From NCBI GenBank assembly GCA_945873145.1, contig CAMCBZ010000004.1, forward strand, positions 44,799 to 108,798: 64,000 nucleotides of DNA, read 5' to 3'. How positions within the stretch are numbered: the stretch's first letter is position 1; every line of letters begins with the position of its first letter. The notes beneath the pieces were generated by a model. The model had not been told where the DNA came from. It saw only the letters and a list, made by a program, of their open reading frames with translations, and did no database searches. Shown here piece by piece: positions 25,818-35,482 of the stretch. The DNA is from an uncultured Prevotella sp. Its GTDB lineage: Bacteria > Bacteroidota > Bacteroidia > Bacteroidales > Bacteroidaceae. The position numbers and the translations under genes are program-made.

Positions 25818-27311
25818 TTACTTTTCGGTCAGTGTTCTTTGGATAGCGTCAGCCCAACCCTTCTTAGCCTCTTCGATCTCCGGGCTGTCTTTGACGGGTT
25901 CAAAGGTGCGCTCCACCTGCCACTGCTGACGCAGCTCATCGATACTCTCCCAGAAGCCTACTGCCAGACCGGCAAGATAAGCAGCACCAAGAGCCGTTGT
26001 CTCTGTGATCTTCGGACGTACGACGTTAATGCCCAACAAGTTGGCCTGGAACTGCATCAGCAGATTGTTACGGGAAGCACCACCGTCAACCTTCAACTCT
26101 GTCAAAGGCGCATTCATGTCCTTGGCCATAGCCTGAGCGATGTCGTAGGTCTGGAAAGCAATGCCGTCGAGGGCTGCGCGGGCGATATGAGCGCGGGTGG
26201 TACCACGAGTAATTCCACAGATCAGGCCACGAGCGTACGGATCCCAGTAAGGAGCGGCAAGACCTGTAAGGGCCGGCACAAAGTAGACGCCACCACTGTC
26301 CGGTACTGTAGAGGCCAGTTCCTCAATTTCGCTACTGCTCTTGATAAAGCCGAGACCATCACGTATCCACTGCACAACGCTACCACCTACGTAGATAGAA
26401 CCTTCAAGAGCGTAGTTGACCTTATCGCCAATCTTCCACGCTACCGTGGTAAGCAGGTTGTTCTTAGAAAGCACAGGCTTCTCGCCGACATTCAGCATGA
26501 CGAAGCAACCGGTGCCGTAAGTGTTCTTGATAGAACCCGGCTCGATACACATCTGACCGAAGAGGGCTGCCTGCTGGTCACCGGCAACACCGGCGATAGG
26601 TACCTCGTGGGCAAAGATTGTGGTCTTGGTGTGTGCCATGACCTCTGAACAGCTCTTTACCTCCGGCATCATAGAACGAGGAATGTCGAGGAGTTTCAGC
26701 AGATCATCATCCCACTGCAGCGTGTTGATGTTGAAAAGCATGGTACGCGATGCGTTGGTGACATCGGTGACATGAGCCGTACCACGGGTCAGACGCCAGA
26801 TCAGCCAAGAATCAACATTACCAAAGCGCAGTTTTCCCATTTCTGCACGTTTGCGGGCGCCGGGCACGTTATCAAGGATCCATTTGATCTTTGTGCCACT
26901 GAAGTAAGCGTCGATGATCAGTCCGGTCTTCTCACGAACTTTGTCAACGAGGCCCTGAGCCTTCAACTTGTCGCAGTACTCTGCGGTACGACGATCCTGC
27001 CATACGATAGCATGGTAGATTGGCTCTTCGGTGTCTATATCCCACACGATGGTGGTCTCACGCTGGTTGGTAATGCCGATGGCGGCGATATCCAAGCCGT
27101 TGATGTCAATCTGAGTGATAGCCTCGGCGATCACGCTGGCCTCGCTGGACCATATCTCGTTGGCGTCATGCTCCACCCATCCCGGCTTGGGGAAGTACTG
27201 TGTGAACTCTTTCTGTGCTACTGAACAGATTTGTCCATTGTGGTCGAAGACGATAGCTCTCGAGCTCGTCGTGCCCTAGTCAAGAGCCAGGATGTACTTT
27301 TTTTCGCTCAT
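25818..27311 (-). pseudogene. glpK: Glycerol kinase with an amber stop at codon 12
   Basis: The natural start is ATG 27311 (MSEKKYILALD). Codon 12 is TAG (27278-27276) where the family has Gln, in the phosphate-binding DQGTxSSR loop; the frame then continues [18 protein letters not shown] and stays open to the normal C-terminus. Without the stop the protein would be 497 residues, full length for GlpK, with [19 protein letters not shown] and other kinase motifs intact. A GTG restart at 27176 would lack the first 45 residues and the phosphate loop, so it should be inactive. GlpK makes glycerol-3-phosphate from glycerol. Confidence 0.88.
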
Positions 27312-27379
27312 AGTGTTATTGGTTTAAGAGATTGTATAACTTGTTTTTAGTTGTTTCCAATAGGATTTGGCGTATAGCC

Positions 27380-28639
27380 TTAGCGATTCTGATTCAATGC
27401 TTTTGTCGCTTCCACATCAAGCGCATCGGCGATTATGGAGATAGGATTCATGACAGGATAGCCTGTCGACATCTCGATCTGCCACTTACAGGTCTCGCAG
27501 TCGGTGGAGACATAGTCGGGATTGACTTCCTTGATCTGCTGGAAGAGCGGTGCACCGATCTTTTGTGAGCGTTCGTAATTCTCTTTCTTGAAGCCATAGG
27601 TACCGGCAATACCGCAACAGTGGCTGTCGAGCATCATGAAGTCTAAGCCTGAGATCATCTTCAGCAACTGGGTGCTGTAGAGCGTCCAGCCCATCCGCTC
27701 CATATGGCAGGCGGTGTGATAAGCCACCTTCTTATGATAGTCTTTGCGGAAGACCAGCTTGATCTTACCCTCATCGATCTTCTGACAGAGGAAACGAGTA
27801 GCCAGCATCAGACTGTCGCGAACACCTTGATTGTCGACCTTAAGCAAGTCGGGATACTCGTCGCGCATGGTAAACGTACATGTGGAACTCGTCGTCAGCA
27901 CGGCTTCATTGCCCTCTGAGAGTGAGCGGCGCATGGCCTGAATATTATTCTCGCCCTGACGCTTGGCCTGACCGGAGAGTCCGTTGGCAATCAGCGCCAC
28001 ACCACAGCACTTCTCTTTCTCCAAGAGATGGATGCCATAACCGCAGGCATTCATGATCTTGACAAAGTCCTGACCCAACTTAGGATAGTTGTAGTTGACA
28101 TAGCAACCATGGAAATAGCCGACAAAATGCTTGTAGTTCTGCTGCTCAGCCTCAGCATGACGATGGAACCAAGTCTCGAACTTTGTACCACTGTAAGCCG
28201 GGAACTGACGATGATGATCGATCTTCATCACCTTGTCCAACACCGTTTTTGCGGGAGACAAGCCCAAGAAGAAATTGGTCAGAGGCGCTACGAGGGTAGC
28301 CATCGAGCCGACGAAATCGGTATTTGCCAACATGCGGTCACGCAGACTCGGACTATGCTGACTGTACTGAATACGGGCTTCCTGGATGATGTCGCCGACT
28401 TTGACGCCATGCGGGCAGGCTACTTCACAACGCTTACAGTTGAGACAGAGCTTCAGGGTCTCGTTGAAGAAATCGGGATCCTTCATGCGGTAGCGCATCA
28501 GATCCGGTCCGGCATGCTTGGGTCCCGGGTAATTGGGCTCCACGGCAGAGACCGGGCAGTAGACCGTGCAGATGCTGCACTTCAGGCACTGCTCAAAGTC
28601 GTGGGCACTGAGATTATGGAGTTGAATCTTTTCAGACAT
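27380..28639 (-). CDS. glpC: Anaerobic glycerol-3-phosphate dehydrogenase subunit C
   Basis: A 419-residue iron-sulfur subunit. Two N-terminal [4Fe-4S] motifs are visible (CLKCSICTVYCP and CLNCKRCEVACP, residues ~18-75), then two CCG domains with cysteine pairs (EKCCGVAL, DSHCCGIAG, DCETCKWQ). It passes electrons from GlpAB to the quinone pool at the membrane. Gap to glpB is 32 bp. Confidence 0.93.
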   Translation of the reverse strand: MSEKIQLHNLSAHDFEQCLKCSICTVYCPVSAVEPNYPGPKHAGPDLMRYRMKDPDFFNETLKLCLNCKRCEVACPHGVKVGDIIQEARIQYSQHSPSLRDRMLANTDFVGSMATLVAPLTNFFLGLSPAKTVLDKVMKIDHHRQFPAYSGTKFETWFHRHAEAEQQNYKHFVGYFHGCYVNYNYPKLGQDFVKIMNACGYGIHLLEKEKCCGVALIANGLSGQAKRQGENNIQAMRRSLSEGNEAVLTTSSTCTFTMRDEYPDLLKVDNQGVRDSLMLATRFLCQKIDEGKIKLVFRKDYHKKVAYHTACHMERMGWTLYSTQLLKMISGLDFMMLDSHCCGIAGTYGFKKENYERSQKIGAPLFQQIKEVNPDYVSTDCETCKWQIEMSTGYPVMNPISIIADALDVEATKALNQNR

Positions 28640-28671
28640 AATAGATAGCGTTTAAAGGGAAAGTGTTGCAA

Positions 28672-29901
28672 TCACAAAACAGCCAGGGCTGTCAGCAGAT
28701 CCACGCCGGTGGCATCAGCCTCGTGCTGGGGATCATTGCCGCTGAGGACGGAACCAATGGCATAGAGGTTGTCTATCGTCGTACCGTCTTTGCTGACTCG
28801 GAACTGATCATCGGCTTTCACACCGAAGCTCTCATAGGGTTGCTTGTCAAAGAGCTTGTCTGTTGTCCAGTCTACATGGCTGGCAGCTCCGTTCAATTCC
28901 ACGTCCAAGCCAAAGACAGACTCGTGTACGCTGTAGTAATCAGAGGATAGGCCGCCTCCAAGGAATGAGCCCGTAGCCAGTACAAACTCATTGGCTTCCA
29001 GACGTGTGTCGGCAAGATGCTCGGTACAGATATACTTCAGGTGGTTGTTCTCAAAGCCTCCTCCCTTGGCCGTGTCGTTGGGAAGCAGTGTGCCACCCAA
29101 CTGCTGGAAGCGGCGGCGCAACAGACTCTGAACACGTGTGCCGGGCACCGAGGGAGGTATCGTAGCCACAAAGCGAAGCGGTGTCTTCACGTTTTCTTTC
29201 AGCACCTTCACCGCGCGGTCGTTGGCAATACCGAGAATAGCAGGCAAGAGCAACAGGTCGCAGTCGCGGGGAGTGATGGAGTTCAGCCGGTCGGCAACCT
29301 CCTTCACATGGCTGTCGTCATCGAGATATTTGGCAATGTTCGTCGCTCTCATCTCCGAAGGACTGCGGCGTGCATTCTCCAACAACGGTGTCGTAAACGA
29401 GCGAGCCGTCACGTCAGCGCCCATATCACGCAAGGCATCAACAAGATAAGGCACGGCGAAATCGAGAAAACCTACGATATTGACCAGTCCAATCTTCTTT
29501 CCTTTCAGTTCCTCAGCACTGTCAACAGTGAACATATCCTCCATCGTCAACCATGCAGGAACCAACTTTCCTATTGGTGAGAGACGGAAATGATTGTGAT
29601 GAGCGTCGCCCTGCGTACGCACACCGGCCTCGGCAAGTAACTGACGTGCTTGCATTGCCAACTGCTCCACATTGCCGAGACGATGATAAGGATGGCTTTC
29701 GGGAAGTGCGGCGATAGCGGCCACAGGATCACTGACCGGCTGGCCCTGATGGTAACCCAACAGATCGAAAGAGCCGGAATGGAAGTGTAGATTGCTCTGT
29801 CCTGCCGCAATGACAGCCACGCGCTTGCCTTTCTGAGCCTGTGCGATGGCGCAGGTCATGCCACTCAGGCCACCACCTATTATAATAGTATCGAATTTCA
29901 T
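28672..29901 (-). CDS. glpB: Anaerobic glycerol-3-phosphate dehydrogenase subunit B
   Basis: A 409-residue flavoprotein. Rossmann FAD motif at the start (DTIIIGGGLSGMTCAIA, about 4-20), and a C-terminal IGSVLSGNDPQHEADATG segment like other GlpB proteins. Works with GlpA as the catalytic dimer. It lies 19 bp after glpA. Confidence 0.93.
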   Translation of the reverse strand: MKFDTIIIGGGLSGMTCAIAQAQKGKRVAVIAAGQSNLHFHSGSFDLLGYHQGQPVSDPVAAIAALPESHPYHRLGNVEQLAMQARQLLAEAGVRTQGDAHHNHFRLSPIGKLVPAWLTMEDMFTVDSAEELKGKKIGLVNIVGFLDFAVPYLVDALRDMGADVTARSFTTPLLENARRSPSEMRATNIAKYLDDDSHVKEVADRLNSITPRDCDLLLLPAILGIANDRAVKVLKENVKTPLRFVATIPPSVPGTRVQSLLRRRFQQLGGTLLPNDTAKGGGFENNHLKYICTEHLADTRLEANEFVLATGSFLGGGLSSDYYSVHESVFGLDVELNGAASHVDWTTDKLFDKQPYESFGVKADDQFRVSKDGTTIDNLYAIGSVLSGNDPQHEADATGVDLLTALAVL

Positions 29902-29920
29902 AATCTACAAGAATTAGGTT

Positions 29921-31537
29921 TTAGTTCATTCCAAACAGTTCCTGATAGATCTTCAGCGTCAGCTGATTCTCTTTTAAAGCGTCGCCCCAGGCGATCGGTC
30001 TGTCACCTTTCCAGCGCTCCTGAACAAAGACGCTCAGATCCTCAAGGCCTTTCTTGGCTTCGCTATGACCGAGCTGGCACAGCACGCTCGACGCGCGGCA
30101 GGCACAAAGCTCGCCTTGGCAGGTGCCCATACCAATCCGGGTACGGCGACGAAGATTGGTAAGACCATGAACATGAAGCCTGTCGATGGCGAACTTCACC
30201 TCGCCGACACTCACCTCTTCGCACTCACAGACGAGTGCGTGATCTTCTATTTCGTTGTAAGGAATCTCCTTCGTGAAGGTGCCATGACGCCCAATCTCCG
30301 CCATCCGGCTTGTGGACGCTGTGAGATTGCGGAAGTCTGCCTGAAGCTCACCTTTGATTTGTCCGGCACTCTCCTCTGAGCCTGGCAATGGTGTGGTAGC
30401 AGTCTCGCATGGCTTGTCTATACCTAATTTTTTGCAGGCCAAATTGGTGGCTTGCTCAGCCATCAGACGATAGGTCATCATCTTTCCGCCTGTGACAGTG
30501 ATGAAGCCCTTGAGTCCATCACGCTGCTCGTGGTCGAGAACGATGATGCCACGGCTGATGCTGCGTCCCGAAGGATCGTCATCAGAGGCCACCAACGGTC
30601 TCACGCCGGCATAAGCACGCAGGATACGTGAGGTCGAAAGACTTGGTGCCAACTGCATACCTTCCCTGATGAGCAGGTCCACTTCTTCCGGTGTAGCCCT
30701 CATATCATCGATCTGATCGAAAGGCACACGGTCACTGGTCGTACCGATCACGCAGACCGCATCGTCCGGAACCAATATATCGCCATTGGCAGGCTTGCGG
30801 CAACGGTTGATCACCATGTGGTTGACACGATGTCCGAAGATCAGCAGCGTGCCTTTGGCAGGGAACATATTAATCTTGATATCAGCGAGCTGTGCCACGA
30901 GATGCCCCCAGATGCCGGCTGCATTGATGACCAGTTTGCAATGAATATCCGTTTTCTCACCCGTATGATTATTGCGCAGATGCACGCCTTTCATCACTCC
31001 GTTCTCTATGATGAAGCCTATGACCTCTTCATAAGTCATCACTTCCGCACCATGACGCTTGGCGTCCAAGATGTTGGCAGTGGTCAGACGGAAGGGATCG
31101 ATAGAGGCGTCGGGCACACGAACAGCGCCTTTCAACGCCGGATTCACGGCAGGCTCCAACCGGCGCGCTTCTTCCGGAGAGAGCACATCCGCGCGAATTC
31201 CTGCCTTCTGACAAGCTTCTACAAACTTCTGCTGATACGCCAGGTCATCCTCAGGCAAGGTGATAAAGAGACCGTCAGTCTCTTCCACGCAGTGCCGTGC
31301 AATGCGACGGAGTATCTGATTCTCCTGTATGCACTCCTTGGCAGACTCCTGATCGGTGACAGCATAACGGGCACCACTATGCAGAAGTCCATGGTTGCGG
31401 CCTGTGGCTCCATTGGTGAAATCGCGTTTCTCCACCAATAGCACCTTCAAACCACGCATGGCACAATCTCTTGCAGTACCTGCTCCTGTGATTCCTCCGC
31501 CAATGATGACGACATCATATAGATTGTTCTCGTTCAT
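29921..31537 (-). CDS. glpA: Anaerobic glycerol-3-phosphate dehydrogenase subunit A
   Basis: A 538-residue FAD-dependent subunit oxidising glycerol-3-phosphate to DHAP. I start it at ATG 31537 (MNENNLYDVVIIGGGITGAG) rather than 45 bases upstream, because this places the FAD motif at the usual distance. GRNHGLLHSGARY is conserved. The C-terminus has a BFD-like [2Fe-2S] domain with CECE and CQGELCAC cysteines. First gene of the operon glpA-B-C-K-F-barrel. Confidence 0.93.
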   Translation of the reverse strand: MNENNLYDVVIIGGGITGAGTARDCAMRGLKVLLVEKRDFTNGATGRNHGLLHSGARYAVTDQESAKECIQENQILRRIARHCVEETDGLFITLPEDDLAYQQKFVEACQKAGIRADVLSPEEARRLEPAVNPALKGAVRVPDASIDPFRLTTANILDAKRHGAEVMTYEEVIGFIIENGVMKGVHLRNNHTGEKTDIHCKLVINAAGIWGHLVAQLADIKINMFPAKGTLLIFGHRVNHMVINRCRKPANGDILVPDDAVCVIGTTSDRVPFDQIDDMRATPEEVDLLIREGMQLAPSLSTSRILRAYAGVRPLVASDDDPSGRSISRGIIVLDHEQRDGLKGFITVTGGKMMTYRLMAEQATNLACKKLGIDKPCETATTPLPGSEESAGQIKGELQADFRNLTASTSRMAEIGRHGTFTKEIPYNEIEDHALVCECEEVSVGEVKFAIDRLHVHGLTNLRRRTRIGMGTCQGELCACRASSVLCQLGHSEAKKGLEDLSVFVQERWKGDRPIAWGDALKENQLTLKIYQELFGMN

Positions 31538-31584
31538 GTCAAAAGACCTTTTAGGTTGATATTCTTGGTTGTTGATGCGCAATC

Positions 31585-31608
31585 TTTCGTTTACTTACGT
31601 TTACGAAA
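31585..31608 (-). promoter_or_regulatory. Inverted repeat in the glpA leader, operator candidate
   Basis: TTTCGT (31585-31590) and ACGAAA (31603-31608) form an inverted repeat in the predicted glpA leader. It would suit a GlpR operator, but this is positional inference only. Confidence 0.3.
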
Positions 31609-31630
31609 CCGCTACATCTTCAAACCGAAA

Positions 31631-31638
31631 CAAAATTA
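31631..31638 (-). promoter_or_regulatory. -7 box of the glpA operon
   Basis: Minus-strand TAATTTTG matches TAnnTTTG, giving a leader of about 85 bases before ATG 31537. The rest of 31639-31800 is AT-rich and holds no gene I can support. Confidence 0.5.
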
Positions 31639-31803
31639 GAATAAAACCTCTAAAGTTGTTTCTTCTGTTAGCACTATTTAACATAAAAGTGTTTTTAGTG
31701 TATTTCATTCTATCTCAAAGTTTCATTTCTTACCCCAAAACGAAACAGAAATTGTATAAAAACGCCACATACATACCTTCATCAAGCTGTTTTTTAGTTA
31801 CGA

Positions 31804-31834
31804 AAGAAGGCGGAGCAATATGCCCCGCCTTCTT
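31804..31834 (-). terminator. Terminator after the DUF4890-like gene
   Basis: A 10-bp stem, AAGAAGGCGG (31804-31813) with CCGCCTTCTT (31825-31834), 68 bp after the stop. The T-run is weak on the minus strand; it may still insulate glpA from the upstream gene. Confidence 0.65.
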
Positions 31835-31901
31835 AAAGTTAGCTTGATTTGAATAAGATAATTGCTTATTCTCACCAAGCAAAAAGTTTCTTTCAAGAAA
31901 G

Positions 31902-32549
31902 TTATTTGTCCTTCTTCTCTGTAGTCTTATCCGTAACTTTGCCACTTGACTGACAGCAGCTACTCTTTGTTTGCTGGCAATGCGTACCATCCTTCTGCTG
32001 TACATGACTGTCACAGTGCTGCTGATCAGCGTTGCAATGTTGTTGATTGTCATTGCATTGTTTTTGTTGATTGTCCGTGCCCTGTTGCTGCGCACCGGCT
32101 TCTCCATGATGATGGCCCCGCATACCATGGTGCGGACGCATCTGTTGGTAAGTCTTATACTGGTCTTCTGACAGGATGTCTTTCAGCTCCTTTTCATAAG
32201 CCGCACGCTGTTCGAAGCGCTTTTTCAGTTCTGCTTTCTGCTCATCCGTGAGTTCCGGACGCTGACCGGCATTCTTGTCTTGGACAGATCCTTGCCCCAT
32301 CTGAGGACGAGCTCCGCCTTTTCCAAGACGCGGACCGCCCATTCCTGGACGCAAAACACTTTCGTACTTCTTGTTCAACGCCTCCACCTTCTTCTGCTGG
32401 TCAGCATTCAATCCGAGTCTCTGCGTCATCATGGTTGTCACTGTGGCCGCATCCATCTTGTGGGGCTGGCGGCCATTTGCATTCTGTGCCATGGCCACTG
32501 TCATAGAGAACAGCGCCACAAGCATCAACATCATCTGTTTCATATTCAT
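31902..32549 (-). CDS. DUF4890/Spy-like periplasmic protein with a Cys/His/Gln-rich tail
   Basis: A 215-residue secreted protein: signal peptide to about residue 21 (VAMAQ), then a helical Spy/CpxP-like region (LGLNADQQKKVEALNKKYESVL, LTDEQKAELKKRFEQ, LSEDQYKTYQQM). After HHGMRGHHHGE, the last ~65 residues are low-complexity with six cysteines (QCN, HCN, HCD, HCQ, SCC). The tail looks able to bind metal (inference). Start could be the Met two codons in. Confidence 0.7.
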   Translation of the reverse strand: MNMKQMMLMLVALFSMTVAMAQNANGRQPHKMDAATVTTMMTQRLGLNADQQKKVEALNKKYESVLRPGMGGPRLGKGGARPQMGQGSVQDKNAGQRPELTDEQKAELKKRFEQRAAYEKELKDILSEDQYKTYQQMRPHHGMRGHHHGEAGAQQQGTDNQQKQCNDNQQHCNADQQHCDSHVQQKDGTHCQQTKSSCCQSSGKVTDKTTEKKDK

Positions 32550-32701
32550 ACGTTTTATGTTTCAAAGCAGAGCAAATCACAATTCTCTTTGTTGCTTCTT
32601 GCTTACTTTGACGCACCCGGCCAGCAAGTGTTTAACGACAAAAACGTGAAAATAAGCAAACGAGGCACATACGTCGTCCACAAGCGGCAACATCGGCGGG
32701 A

Positions 32702-33175
32702 TCAGTCGCCCATCATATCCACGATAGCGCCCAGATCTTCAGGGTTGATGTCTCCCTTGACCAACACGCCCACACAATTGCTGTCGCTATACACGCAGGT
32801 AATGATTTCATGTATCAGCTCATCGTCTTTCTTGATCATCACCAGCACATCGCTGTCACCCTCCTTGGTGCGCGCGTATTCTTCATAGCCTTCTTTACTC
32901 AAGGCAGCCACTTGTTCTGCAAACTTCTTGCGTGTGCGCTTCTTGCAATTGCCCAAGCGAAGGACACGTGCCGACTTGACTTCTTTCAATACGGCTGCCA
33001 CGTTGTTATCCTTTACCTTGTTACCTGCCAGTGCCATCAACACGCCGGGAACGCTGGTATACTCCGCCTTCTTCTCACTGCGAAAGGCATCAAAGACTTT
33101 CTGAGCCTGTTGGGCACATGCAAACTGTGTGGCAAACGCCACCAGCAGCATCAATAACATCTTCTTCATCTTCAT
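32702..33175 (-). CDS. DUF4252-like secreted protein
   Basis: 157 residues from ATG 33175 (MKMKKMLLMLLVAFATQFAC), chosen for the compact signal peptide; an in-frame start 18 bases upstream exists. The mature part resembles DUF4252 proteins (LRLGNCKKRTRKKFAEQV, DVLVMIKKDDELIHEI, NCVGVLVKGDINPEDL). Such genes often sit near ECF sigma factors in Bacteroides, but none is present here. Function unknown. Confidence 0.7.
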   Translation of the reverse strand: MKMKKMLLMLLVAFATQFACAQQAQKVFDAFRSEKKAEYTSVPGVLMALAGNKVKDNNVAAVLKEVKSARVLRLGNCKKRTRKKFAEQVAALSKEGYEEYARTKEGDSDVLVMIKKDDELIHEIITCVYSDSNCVGVLVKGDINPEDLGAIVDMMGD

Positions 33176-33349
33176 TCGTTTTATTTCTTCCAAAACTTAC
33201 ATTTCATTGTTGAAAAAACGAGCTGTTCCCCTCTTTATTGTTCATCCAAGCTATTATGATAGACGTGATACTGTATACAAAAACCATGAACAATCGGAAA
33301 AGCAGAGCAAACAACACATGCGAAAAGAGCTGTCAGACCGGCAGCAGGC

Positions 33350-33386
33350 AAAAAAACAATAGGGGGAACCCGAAGATTCTCCCTAT
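33350..33386 (-). terminator. Terminator of the second SusCD operon
   Basis: On the minus strand ATAGGGAGAA pairs with TTCCCCCTAT (one bulge), followed by TGTTTTTTT. It lies ~150 bp after the susD stop. The 340-bp spacer 33194-33537 otherwise contains only an alternating AT tract at 33485-33502. Confidence 0.85.
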
Positions 33387-33537
33387 CTATTAATTAGGTA
33401 TCAGTTATATCTCACAGACCTCCACCTGTCGGTCAAGCGTCTCGTCATCTCAAGACCGACCCTCTCTATACTAAGCACAAGTAGCCCTATATATATAATA
33501 GGTGTGGACAGTGAGTATAATCTGACTTTTGATCATC

Positions 33538-35469
33538 TCACTGACGATAAGCCGGGTTCTGATAAGCCTGCTTTTCCTCCGTTGTCATATCCAAAGCATC
33601 GAGCTGTCCCTGAGGTATTGGGCGCAGATAATATTCCTTCGGAATGGTACGTGTATAGACTTTACCAGTATGGTCGTTGTTGCCGGCACCTGCGATGGTA
33701 TATGTTCCGGCACGCTCAGCCCACTTCTGTGTGCGCACAAGATCAAACCAGCGGTGTCCCTCACCAAAGTATTCACGTCCCAACTCGTCAAGCAGGAAAT
33801 CAATGGTAATCGTTTTCGGAGTGGCAGCCACCATTTCTTTGCTGTAGTCGGCGACCTTCACTTTATTCTCAGCATTACTGTAGCGCCACTTACCGGCTCG
33901 TGCACGAATGACATTGATCATCTTTCTGGCATCGTCGTTCTTACCTAACTTCACGGCAGCCTCAGCAGCGACGAAATAGAATTCCGAGAACTTTAGAGCC
34001 ACAAACGGACGTGTGCTACCAGCGTTAGGCTGTCCCAGTCCGTTGCCGTTGTCGGTACGATACGGTCCAATCTTCCAAAGGATCGGATACATAAATCGGC
34101 TGATGCCGGCAGGATCGACCACATAGTCAGAGCGTCCGGGCAGTGTTCCGCCACCGACACCATCGGCATTCTTGGAATAGTCAATGCTGCTGTTGTTGTC
34201 ATTGAGGAAGGTCAGCACAGCATCTCCTGGCTTGATCTTCATGTCATTGGCATTGAGCGCTTCTTCACCCTTATACTGCGAGTCCTTGTTCCAATTGGCA
34301 CGGAAGCAAGTGGTGAAGGTACCGTCGTAGCGTGAGTCCTGTGTCTTATTGGCAAAGATATGGGTGAAGACTTCCTGTGGAGGTGCCATACGTGTCCAGG
34401 GACGACCCAGTGCCTGCACACACTCACGGCGTACTGGATTGAACACCTTACCGTCTGTTGTCTTAGCAAGCATGTTGGGATAGTTCCAGCAGACCATCCA
34501 TGAAGCAAAGTTATCAGGTGCGCCACCACTGCCATAGGTCAGCGATCCACCGTTGTACTCCTCGCTCTTCTCGGTATGGTCAGCCCAGAGCATACACTCA
34601 GCATTGCGGTCGTTCTGTGCGAGGTTGACATCATAGTAGGTATCCATCAGCTTGTACGGACCAGGATTGTTGATTCCTTCCACCGCCAGGTCATAAGCCT
34701 TTTGGAAGTACTGCTGTGCTGAGAGCCCATCAGGATCCTTTCGCTCACACTCGGGATAGGTAGGAATGCCATTAGGATTCTCCAGCCACCAGCCATAAGT
34801 CAGGTAGGCCTGCGCCAGAACCAGGCGTGCTACGTCTTTCGTCACGCCGCCGCTGACACGTGGCTGCTCGGGCAGAGACGCTATGGCTTTGGTCAGATCG
34901 GGGAAGATGGCCTTCGTATATACCTCCGGCACCGTGTTGCGCTTCGATACGCGCGTAGCGTTGGAGTTGAACTTCAGCTCTCCGGCACCCAAGTCAAGCG
35001 GCACACCGCCGAAGGTCTGCACCAGTCTGAAATAGTCAAAAGCACGGAAGAAGCGAGCCTCGGAAAGCAGGCTCTCGCTGATTCCGGCCGCCTCGCCATT
35101 CTCAATGGTGCCGCTTGCTGTGTTGATATATGTGAAGGCATTGCCCCACAAAGCATCGGAACGGCTGGTGGAAGCATTGAGCGATCCTACGCCGGAGAGG
35201 TCGGCATCCTTGAAGTTACCGTCTGCCGACTGCGCCCAAGTGTACTCGTCGGTACCCGTCTCACAGATATTATAATAGTAAGCATTGCCATACGTGTCGC
35301 GCAAATGGGCGTACAGCGCAGTGATACCACCCTCGACACCGGACTGTGTCTTAAAGAACGACGGGTCGTAGATGGAGCGGGGCTGTTCATCGAGCACATC
35401 GTTGCAGGAAGCCAGCGAGAAGAGCCCCAAGGATAGAATTCCTATATTGATTAAAAGATTCTTTTTCAT
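33538..35469 (-). CDS. SusD/RagB-family nutrient-binding lipoprotein (second system)
   Basis: A 643-residue SusD-like protein from ATG 35469 (MKKNLLINIGILSLGLFSLA, lipobox LASC), chosen for its clear signal peptide; the frame extends upstream into susC but without a sensible start. Family landmarks: LLSEARFFRAFDYFRLVQTF, the domain after it, and DELGREYFGEGHRWFDLVRT near the C-terminus. It follows susC by 13 bp and should partner the adjacent SusC, which is N-terminally incomplete. Confidence 0.93.
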   Translation of the reverse strand: MKKNLLINIGILSLGLFSLASCNDVLDEQPRSIYDPSFFKTQSGVEGGITALYAHLRDTYGNAYYYNICETGTDEYTWAQSADGNFKDADLSGVGSLNASTSRSDALWGNAFTYINTASGTIENGEAAGISESLLSEARFFRAFDYFRLVQTFGGVPLDLGAGELKFNSNATRVSKRNTVPEVYTKAIFPDLTKAIASLPEQPRVSGGVTKDVARLVLAQAYLTYGWWLENPNGIPTYPECERKDPDGLSAQQYFQKAYDLAVEGINNPGPYKLMDTYYDVNLAQNDRNAECMLWADHTEKSEEYNGGSLTYGSGGAPDNFASWMVCWNYPNMLAKTTDGKVFNPVRRECVQALGRPWTRMAPPQEVFTHIFANKTQDSRYDGTFTTCFRANWNKDSQYKGEEALNANDMKIKPGDAVLTFLNDNNSSIDYSKNADGVGGGTLPGRSDYVVDPAGISRFMYPILWKIGPYRTDNGNGLGQPNAGSTRPFVALKFSEFYFVAAEAAVKLGKNDDARKMINVIRARAGKWRYSNAENKVKVADYSKEMVAATPKTITIDFLLDELGREYFGEGHRWFDLVRTQKWAERAGTYTIAGAGNNDHTGKVYTRTIPKEYYLRPIPQGQLDALDMTTEEKQAYQNPAYRQ

Positions 35470-35482
35470 GATGATAGCAGAT

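Noticed and set aside
25818..27176. Shorter functional glycerol kinase starting at GTG 27176
   Set aside because: It would lack the phosphate-binding loop at the N-terminus, which the family needs for catalysis.
27276..27278. TAG read as an amino acid (stop-codon recoding) in glpK
   Set aside because: argD and the small kinase partner end in TAG, and no other in-frame TAG was seen within a conserved gene, so a point mutation or read error is simpler.
32280..32888. 202-codon + strand frame across the DUF4890 and DUF4252 genes
   Set aside because: Antisense to two genes with signal peptides, and it crosses their spacer without a domain.
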